Below are positions 60,101 to 64,000 of a stretch of DNA of 64,000 nucleotides, piece after piece. The stretch is from Heterobilharzia americana (taxonomy: Eukaryota > Platyhelminthes > Trematoda > Strigeidida > Schistosomatidae). Positions within the stretch are counted from its first letter, which is position 1. Every line of letters starts with the position of its first letter. The stretch lies in NCBI GenBank assembly GCA_944470555.2, contig OX104134.1:116430701-116494700 (forward strand), given 5' to 3'. The notes under the pieces were generated by a model, which was given only the letters and a program-made list of their open reading frames with translations, did no database searches and was not told where the DNA came from. Made by a program: the position numbers and the translations under genes.

Positions 60101-61806
60101 GAAATTAACTGCTCGTCAATGGCTGGCAACTCAAACTGAAGCGGAACGTTTAATACGTCAACGTAGAGTGAAAGATGCTAGTCATCGAATTCAACAAAGA
60201 GTAAGTCATCCACTAAACAGTTTCTAAGTTTATTTTTTATCAATATGACGTCTAACAAGATGGTAAACATTTTTGATAGCTGTGACATATATGGAGATTT
60301 AAAAAATCTGATTTCTTTCACTTCTATCTCATGGTTAACTATTGATGATGCTATCTGTTTTCGTAATCTGACTGACTGACAAAAAGTCAACGTGGAACCT
60401 GGCACACACGTGCATAGGCTCAAGTTACCATACACTTCACAGTAGTACACAAACAACATGTGAGTAGAAAAGGAGTGATATCAAAGTAGACAGATTTTTC
60501 TCAGACAATAAACAATTTGAAGATAAAGGTTCGTGTGAATATTCAAGCTTTAGAAGATTTTAAGGAGTGATGAAAACATCTGCACCATTGTGACGGATTT
60601 CCAGCCATGTCACCAAGACTCCTCAATCACTGATTCCTTTTGTCTTGGGGACCCCAGCCAGCCAGGCAGTCTACATCTCCCCACACTGCTTTGACTCACA
60701 GTAAGAGACTTTAACGACTGAGGTCAGATCTTGCTGTGGCCACTCTGAACCGTCTTCCAAGCTAATCCAGCTTCCTTCAGTATGGAATGTCTGGTAGATG
60801 AACTGATATTTATCCCCGATAATTTGGCATGATTGATAAGTGGTTAATTTTTTGTCTGCCAAAGGGATGATCCACATGAATTTGATATTTCTAGGATTAT
60901 GAGAAACTCAAACTCAGTTTGTAATTAACAGGACAGAATTTGACAATACTGCCTAACGGTTCAAATTTCCACACCTGAGAACATCACATCAAGATGAAAG
61001 ACCCTTAAAGTTGATAAAAATGACTGTTGAAACAATACGGGCGATGACTGATTAAATTGTTCATTGTTAAATTACACACAGCCTTTCTGAAATATTGAAA
61101 CCTTATATTCAGCAGTCCATCCTAATAGCCTCTGCATCGTTTAAATAATTAGATAAATATTTTATTTTCATATTAGTAATTTAACATGAGAGAAGCCAGT
61201 TTACAGGCATCGTCACATTGATATATGTTGGAAAATGTACAAGATTTTACGGGTCCTGAATGGTACGGAAGGGAGGTCATTAAATTCGATTAAAAACATC
61301 AGAAGATTACACAAGTTATGAAATGAACAAGAAAATACTATTTTTCAGTATATACAGTGTTAAAGTTTAGATCGTTTCTGGTCATACTTCCTTTTCTCAC
61401 CGTTGGTGGCACCAAGGTGGTGCAAAATTCTAAATTTCCGTCATTCACTTAACATGTTTGATTTGTCTTCGCAATGCTCCGTTACGCTAGATAAACGTCT
61501 ATTTTACCATAAGTTCTTATGCTTATAGCCTCGGGTACCAAAAGAACCCACACTGACGATTTCGAGAATCTGTAAGTTTCCACATAATCATGTAACCCAA
61601 GTGAATATCTATTCAAGTGTTATTGTTCACAGCAACATAGATTTACGCCATCAGAATTAGATATTCTGGTGCAAAGGAATAAAACTTTTGAAAAAACTGC
61701 GGACCAGTGGCAATGCGTTTTCCATACTATTCACGTTAAGGTATGCAGCATTATCGAGGAGGTATATTCACTGTTAGATGAAGTACTAGAGAAGTCTATT
61801 GCATAG
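40068..61806 (+). CDS. CCDC112-like coiled-coil protein gene (exon-intron span)
   Basis: Nine exons are recognised: 40068-40161, 40210-40328, 40398-40499, 40557-40635, 41400-41598, 46741-47154, 55081-55322, 60051-60200 and 61633-61806 or -61740. Phases agree through exon 7 and between 8 and 9. The product is mostly charged helix. The exon 6 segment GGWTTEEHSKFL and RHEKWWEEFQRL, then AIQKW, and the basic coils after it, resemble CCDC112, a conserved protein linked to centriolar satellites and cilia. CCDC148 is the main alternative. The start is ATG 40091, preceded in frame by TAG (40082-40084). About 500 residues are visible, close to the family's size. The long introns are full of retroelements. 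Confidence 0.6.
40210..40328 (+). CDS. CCDC112-like exon 2
   Basis: Acceptor TTTAATTCAG, donor GATG|GTAGTT. It encodes SKKLHKDSTQLLNKLSFHHK and more, a helical segment. Phase continues from exon 1. Confidence 0.65.
40398..40499 (+). CDS. CCDC112-like exon 3
   Basis: Acceptor TCGTTTAG, donor T|GTATGT. It encodes KKYYNRLFKFRTLVEAFSTK and a basic tail. The first codon is completed by the G left from exon 2. Confidence 0.65.
40557..40635 (+). CDS. CCDC112-like exon 4
   Basis: Acceptor TTTCAAATAG, donor AT|GTAAGT. It encodes IIKDLQELMQSIEEILTENK, an acidic helix. It leaves phase 2. Confidence 0.65.
40725..40900 (-). mobile_element. tRNA-derived retroposon fragment in intron 4
   Basis: TTTCCTACTCCTGTCAACTC and GCTGTATAGC match the corresponding end of copy 1 (36575-36600). 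The GGAACCTAGGAGCATCAAAT part corresponds to the tRNA-like head. It is diverged, with no clear hammerhead. Confidence 0.4.
41400..41598 (+). CDS. CCDC112-like exon 5
   Basis: Acceptor ATGATTAG, donor CAG|GTGAGA. It encodes AEALLQQEVDLWQDCLNLER and a Lys/Arg-rich stretch ending ICDFQ. Cumulative coding length to here is 190 codons, ending in phase 0. Confidence 0.7.
41778..41798. repeat. (AT)n tract at the 3' end of the intronic RTE-like element
   Basis: About ten AT units directly beside the element's 3' end. RTE-type elements often end in short simple repeats. Confidence 0.85.
41833..43511 (-). pseudogene. RTE-like reverse transcriptase and C-terminal region
   Basis: The linker is at 43511-43179. 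The RT frame at 43255-41942 is 437 codons: LLSTPSKILSRIILERL, EQAGFRKNKSCADQI, LNFIDFEKAFDSVDR (motif A), GVKQGCLLSPMIF (motif B) and LDFTDDLCLMS (motif C). Motif C has FTDD in place of FADD but keeps both Asp. It continues with TYLGSTVSTTGG and LLYGSETWRVTK. A last frame (42228-41833) gives the RNKLQTF..IGHALRRP end region. The catalytic residues look present, but frameshifts prevent a single product. Confidence 0.85.
43518..44841 (-). pseudogene. RTE-like APE endonuclease
   Basis: The N-terminal frame (44841-44569) has VGTWNVRTMFE (Asn) and LGICESRWNGSG (Glu). The next frame (44606-43518) has ILMGDMNAKLGGDN (Asp, Asn), HTKNQIDFISI and VGSDHYLVQ (Asp, His). All the catalytic motifs of an apurinic-type endonuclease that nicks target DNA are readable. 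A frameshift near 44590 and a stop near 43518 break the protein. This copy serves as the reference for the two defective copies. Confidence 0.85.
45038..45100. repeat. (AT)n microsatellite beside the RTE-like 5' end
   Basis: About 31 AT units. Confidence 0.95.
45215..45284 (-). repeat. tRNA-like sequence (SINE head or tRNA pseudogene)
   Basis: On the minus strand: GCCCAAATAGCTCAGGGGTA contains an A box, and GGGTTCGAACCT is a perfect-looking B box, about 44 bases apart. The 3' end does not pair with the GCCCAAA acceptor strand, so a functional tRNA is unlikely. A tRNA-derived retroposon head is the better reading. Confidence 0.5.
45441..45505 (+). repeat. Second tRNA-like sequence, opposite orientation
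   Basis: CTTGAATAGCTCAGTAGTAA resembles the A-box region of the tRNA-like sequence at 45215-45284. The B box is weak (CCAGTTTCCTTGAG). Confidence 0.35.
45530..46280 (-). mobile_element. CR1-like element fragments, rearranged
   Basis: The frame at 45967-45725 contains KICIYGVLYPTYGIQATSQF, FKFEANILKLVQRIG and GFCNLPYKE, the segment after the RT of CR1-like elements. Its sequel is readable in other frames down to about 45560. The piece at 46140-46280 matches the post-RT region of copy A (ATAAGGGGTCTAAA) but lies on the wrong side, so the fragments have been shuffled or belong to two insertions. Confidence 0.55.
46741..47154 (+). CDS. CCDC112-like exon 6
   Basis: Acceptor CTAATTTCTAG, donor CGG|GTAGGT; 138 codons, phase 0 at both ends. 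GGRTGGWTTEEHSKFLKQL and EEVARHEKWWEEFQRLE, then RIAIQKW, are the strongest family signature in the gene. The middle (about 60 residues) is polar and probably disordered. Confidence 0.7.
47200..47860 (-). mobile_element. RTE/SR2-like RT fragment in intron 6
   Basis: On the minus strand, broken frames give SNTSGRV, then a RQECLLSLLLFNYVIDVFMG stretch matching the usual G-V-R-Q-G-C-P-L-S-P-F-L-F-N-F motif with changes. The remainder is heavily decayed. Confidence 0.5.
47861..49639. other. Unassigned part of intron 6
   Basis: No exon or element recognised. Open frames at 48539-48736 and 49218-49400 (minus) have no motifs. Confidence 0.4.
49640..49905 (+). mobile_element. SM-alpha-like retroposon with decayed hammerhead
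   Basis: The tRNA-like head (AACGAACGCTTTGG near 49743, B-box-like GGGTACGAGTCTCAGTGGG near 49776) is followed by ATCACTAGGTGGTACAGGTG, then a hammerhead-like stretch near 49832-49872, then GATTCCACTGCTAGCCACTA. The order matches the copies at 55510-55990. It is in the sense orientation of the host gene. Confidence 0.6.
49832..49872 (+). ncRNA. Decayed hammerhead motif
   Basis: CCGACGA stands where CTGANGA is expected (U4 changed to C), and CAAAACGAG where CGAAACG is expected. Position inside the SM-alpha-like unit supports the identification; activity is unlikely. Confidence 0.4.
50725..51375. mobile_element. Non-autonomous element with long terminal inverted repeats (MITE/foldback-like)
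   Basis: The left end (about 50725-50895) is the reverse complement of the right end (about 51206-51375). Shared blocks, read inward, are AAGCTGTACAG, AGTCTATTATTAAAC, TGCATCA and AAAAAACCGG followed by ATCAAGA and AAGTAGTT. The inner 100 bases match at about five of six positions. The centre (about 310 bases) has no coding potential. This is the layout of a MITE or foldback element moved by a transposase encoded elsewhere. The superfamily cannot be set from the ends. It lies in intron 6. Confidence 0.7.
51395..51755 (+). mobile_element. RTE/SR2-like 3' end, plus orientation
   Basis: GATCCCCGAGACAGAATAAA, then CATTCATACT-type 3' tail and TTACGTTGATTTTGTTATTC are the reverse complement of the 3' ends found on the minus strand elsewhere. 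It is the only clear plus-strand example. It abuts the right end of the inverted-repeat element. Confidence 0.6.
51756..55080. other. Unassigned part of intron 6
   Basis: No exon or nameable repeat apart from an AT microsatellite near 54739-54756. A missing exon of the CCDC112-like gene is not required here, because exons 6 and 7 fit in phase. Confidence 0.4.
55081..55322 (+). CDS. CCDC112-like exon 7
   Basis: Acceptor AAAATATTAG, donor AACAG|GTATGC. It encodes a polar lead and then a continuous basic/acidic coiled coil (LEARKAELELWRQQRQKMKK onward). It enters in phase 0 but leaves in phase 2, which does not fit exon 8. Confidence 0.7.
55510..55745 (-). mobile_element. SM-alpha-like retroposon, minus copy of an inverted pair
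   Basis: On the minus strand: CAGTAGCCTAGTGGATAGCA (A-box region), GGGTTTCAGTCCCAATGGG (B-box region), AGATCACTCCTCGCTGGGGT, then a hammerhead-like section and GGACTCCATTGCTAGTCACC. It is complete from leader to end and faces away from the plus copy at 55775-55990. Confidence 0.7.
55556..55602 (-). ncRNA. Decayed hammerhead motif (minus SM-alpha-like copy)
   Basis: The minus strand reads GGTATATCCAGGTGAGTTCC, then AAATAGGACAAAACGCC. Stem II (GTTCC..GGAC) and the flanks are recognisable. The first core strand lacks bases (CAGGTGA for CTGATGA), and the second has CAAAAC for CGAAAC. Confidence 0.5.
55775..55990 (+). mobile_element. SM-alpha-like retroposon, plus copy of an inverted pair
   Basis: GTGGCCTAATGTATAACGAA and GTTCAAGTCTTAGTGG form the tRNA-like head. 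ACATCACTCCTCACTGGGTT and CAGGTATATCCAGCTGACGA follow, then CTTGGATTCCTCTGCTAGTC. It is homologous to the minus copy at 55510-55745, including the CTGTTGCACAAGAGGTG leader. Confidence 0.7.
55916..55955 (+). ncRNA. Partial hammerhead motif (plus SM-alpha-like copy)
   Basis: CTGACGA fits the first core strand (CTGANGA) exactly. The second part of stem II and the GAAA strand have been deleted (CCCAAATCGCGTGTC), so it cannot fold into the active form. Confidence 0.5.
56450..56930 (-). mobile_element. 5'-truncated RTE/SR2-like 3' end
   Basis: ACCAACGTAGAACCTCGGAC terminus, the CACACTTCGCA block and the post-RT segment (TTGTGACCACCAAGATTCAG and onward) in the same order as at 7050-7900. It lies in intron 7. 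Confidence 0.6.
57083..58935 (+). mobile_element. Defective RTE-like element, copy 2
   Basis: Nearly identical to 15287-17061 (offset 41796), with only a handful of differences seen in about 1.77 kb. After AACACAAGCCC (58859) it jumps to TTGGAAAGATTGCAGAGAAC and the true 3' end (CCTATGTTGCATGTTCCACT), ending in an AATAATAAT tail. Everything between, including RT, is deleted. Flanking DNA is unrelated to that of copy 1. It sits in intron 7, in the sense orientation of the host gene. Confidence 0.88.
57288..58057 (+). pseudogene. RTE-like endonuclease, frameshifted (copy 2)
   Basis: Same indels as copy 1 around GTWNIRT and CESRWNG. The frame at 57800-58057 keeps GDMNAKLGADN and ENQIDFISM. It reads TGC where copy 1 has a TGA stop. 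Confidence 0.78.
58936..60050. other. Unassigned part of intron 7
   Basis: No exon recognised. The missing exon or exons between 55322 and 60051 could lie here or in 55990-57080. Confidence 0.4.
60051..60200 (+). CDS. CCDC112-like exon 8
   Basis: Acceptor CTGATTTCTAG, donor AGA|GTAAGT; 50 codons, phase 0 at both ends. It encodes AELHNKISVYKEKKMAEKLT, then a strongly basic coil ending RIQQR. Read in the phase left by exon 7 it would stop after 18 codons, so a linking exon is missing. Confidence 0.65.
60370..60800 (-). mobile_element. 5'-truncated RTE/SR2-like 3' end
   Basis: GTCAACGTGGAACCTGGCAC terminus, the CACTTCACAGTAGTACACAA block and the post-RT segment (GACTCCTCAATCACTGATTC) in the usual order. 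It lies in intron 8. Confidence 0.65.
61150..61292 (-). repeat. Dispersed repeat, copy 2
   Basis: Reverse complement of 33220-33350 at about four of five positions. The family is unknown. Confidence 0.6.
61633..61806 (+). CDS. CCDC112-like exon 9, possibly terminal
   Basis: Acceptor TATTGTTCACAG. It encodes QHRFTPSELDILVQRNKTFE and then TADQWQCVFHTIHVK. It either ends at a donor-like GTATGC at 61741 (phase 0) or reads on 21 codons to TAG at 61804-61806. The R-F-x-P-S-x-x-x-I-x-x-R-N-K-T-F-E block may correspond to the R-L-x-K-P-T-K-x-W end motif of CCDC112-like proteins. Confidence 0.55.
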   Translation, partial: QHRFTPSELDILVQRNKTFEKTADQWQCVFHTIHVKVCSIIEEVYSLLDEVLEKSIA

Positions 61807-62699
61807 CATTATTGGGAATATGTTCACTTTAAAGTTAATAGGTGAGTTGATCTTCTAGATTTTACTGTCCGTGCAGATTTTCGTGGCTATTATTGCCGTC
61901 CAGAAATTTGAGTGATTCCAGGATTGATGAATGTTTATACGGTGAGAGGGTCAAACGAGTGAATGGGATTGGTAATTCTTACTTATTGGACAGTAATTTT
62001 CGTGGGAGCATAGTTTCATTGCTTTGAAAAAAAATGGAATGTTGAGAATTAGTAACGTATATTCCTCATTTGTGTCCTGTTGTCATCATTGAAGGTTATC
62101 TTGATGATGTAGGTCTTCGAGGTTTCAAGATGTGTTGTTATTCCCCAGTTTCTATCGCTTCATCGTCTGTTTTCTGCATTTCCTTCCTACATTTTTCCTT
62201 CCATTCTTCATAACCTCTACCAAATAGATGATTACTTGCTGCTTCTAGGGATATCAAGCTATTTGTGTTCACATACACACACAACAGTCTCTTCCTGTAC
62301 CAAAAAGTTATTTCTGTAGTCGTTCTATCTTATTTACTAAAATAACTGACATTTACATGCTTTAGTCCATCTCCTTTTGCGGATCATGTAAACTGCACCA
62401 TGCTTACCGGTGATGATTTACGATTCTTCCCATTTTGGCAGCAGTTTACTGATCTTGGCCTGCCTTCGGCACACTCATTCTCTACAATTTAACTTCGAAA
62501 TGTTTACATTTCTGACTGACTGTGTATGGTGTCTCTCGAAATTTGACTCCGCCATTCGATTTCAGCAGGTAGTCCATCATTGCATTTTCCCCCTGAAATG
62601 TTGTAAGTATTGAAGTTATACTCACGTGGATATTATATTCGTCTTAAATAGGACTAAACTCGTATACTGGATTCCATTGCTACTGAAATAATCAGCAAT
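61807..62699. other. Unassigned stretch
   Basis: No further exon or element recognised. Confidence 0.4.
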
Positions 62700-62960
62700 A
62701 TCAAAGCATTCAAGGCCGGGACCATGAGCTAGTAGTAGCTTACGAATTTGGTTTCACTAACCGCGGGAAGCCATTATCATCAAACAATGAATGGATTTTG
62801 TAATTCTGTAACCTATTATATGGCGCTTTGGTGCTTGAAGCGGTAGGTTGTGGGCCGAAGTTTCAGTGGTAACAACATCGCTCACTGGGAGACAGGTATA
62901 TGCTGCTGAAGACTCCTGAAATCTACTTTGAGACAACACTTCAACACTAGTTGTTTTTGT
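62700..62960 (+). mobile_element. Degraded SM-alpha-like retroposon
   Basis: GGCGCTTTGGTGCTTGAAGC, GGGCCGAAGTTTCAGTGG, ATCGCTCACTGGGAGACAGG and TATATGCTGCTGAAGACTCC follow the order of the copies at 49640 and 55775. The hammerhead is not recognisable beyond CTGCTGAAGA. Confidence 0.45.
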
Positions 62961-64000
62961 AATTATAATTCCGGACTCCGGCATTTGTTTAACAAAAATA
63001 GATTGCTTGGATAACCCTTATTTTCTTTTCAGTCAATGAAATGGACATAATATCCATCAGATCTGTATACACTTATTTGTCTTATATTTTCTTTCCTGTC
63101 CCATAAATGCTCCCTTTTTTTTGCAATAATTAATGCAAGGACTACTGTGCCAAAGCTACCACCGTCCCTACATCCTCACTCACACACATACATACATGCA
63201 TATATACATATATACACACGAAAACTGAATTGACAATCACAGTCATCGTAATCACCAATTGAAACTGTTTAAAAAGATCATGCTTATGACTATATCTTCT
63301 TTAACCTGTAATATTGTCTTTATATATCTATTGATCAACTTAACTGCCTACATCATTATCGACTGCTTCTAAAGATAATTCCTGTGAAAATAATAAAATG
63401 GAAATAGAATACGGAGCAGTTGTTCACATCTCCAGTAAAGACTTTGTTTATGAACGTTGACTTCAAAGGTAGCAAAGCAGCAGAGGTCCTGAAGAATCGG
63501 CTATCCAAATAGCTGAGGAAGATATTCTTTTCTGCGAAGCTACAGATCAGCTTCTGCAGTCAGCAATGGGTTCCTTAGTATGTTAAGGACAAGTTGACGC
63601 TTTCAGCCACTTCAAAATGCGTGTCTACAAACTTACTTGCTCATGTTGAGCTAGTTACATAGGCTGCACAAAGCGTGCACTTTTCAAACGTATCTCTGAG
63701 CACTACTCTACATAGTTGTTGAAGGGAGAATGTAAGTCAATTAACAGTTCACTTTTTGAACTCTGGACATACAGAGCTCAATCAGAGTCCTCCTTTAGTG
63801 TTATTTACACAGTCAAAGGGAATAGTTCAAAAGGAGTACGATTTCGATAGTTGTGCACTATGGCAACAGTACTGGCACTTCACCAATTCAAGCCTGATTT
63901 CTGTGTACAGAAGAAGTATGTTCAATCTCTTATACTGCTTACAAGAGATGACAAAAATTCAAATCATTTGGGATGAGCGATAGTGTTGCCAAAACTAGAA
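62961..64000. other. Unassigned stretch with CA/TA-rich tract
   Basis: An ACACATACATACATGCATAT-type simple sequence lies at about 63180-63220. No gene is recognised. The open frame at 63756-63983 has no known motif or splice support. Confidence 0.4.

Overview
The window looks like a stretch of blood-fluke (Schistosoma-type) nuclear genome. The coding sequence is split into short exons with GT..AG borders and long introns. Most of the DNA is retroelement debris of kinds known from schistosomes: RTE/SR2-like and CR1-like non-LTR elements, a Gypsy-type LTR element, and SM-alpha-like tRNA-derived retroposons that carry hammerhead ribozyme motifs. The genus is an inference from these families and cannot be proven here. 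There is no CRISPR array, no bacterial operon, no rRNA and no clearly functional tRNA.

Two host genes can be supported. One, of unknown identity, has its last two visible exons at 6186-6646 and 8337-9143 (+). The other, at 40068-61806 (+), has nine recognisable exons. It encodes a coiled-coil protein that resembles CCDC112, a centrosome/cilium-associated family. The exons fit in phase from 1 to 7 and from 8 to 9, but exons 7 and 8 do not join in frame, so at least one small exon is unaccounted for.

Layout: 1-1310 non-coding with a sequencing gap and an RTE-like 3' end; 1700-5260 a very old full-length RTE-like element; 5560-5890 a repeat with a decayed hammerhead; 6186-9143 unidentified gene; 9144-12470 unassigned; 12474-14588 deleted Gypsy copy; 15287-17416 defective RTE-like copy; 17424-20612 and 26261-29423 two almost identical 3.2 kb arms of a large inverted duplication; 20613-26260 the spacer, with a decayed CR1-like element; 26719-31880 the only nearly complete Gypsy element (minus strand), whose 3' half is the right arm; 31881-39840 mixed repeats; 40068-61806 CCDC112-like gene, with an almost complete RTE-like element (41796-45022, antisense), SM-alpha-like retroposons, a non-autonomous terminal-inverted-repeat element (50725-51375) and a second defective RTE-like copy (57083-58935) in its introns; 61807-64000 repeats and unassigned DNA.

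The main points of interest are structural. They are the inverted duplication, with arms differing at a microsatellite; a 278 bp tract of perfect identity between otherwise diverged Gypsy copies, which contains two lost integrase catalytic aspartates; two near-identical but dead RTE-like copies with unrelated flanks; several hammerhead-bearing retroposons; a foldback/MITE-like element; and the phase break in the CCDC112-like gene. No element-encoded protein appears intact. All similarity statements were made by eye.
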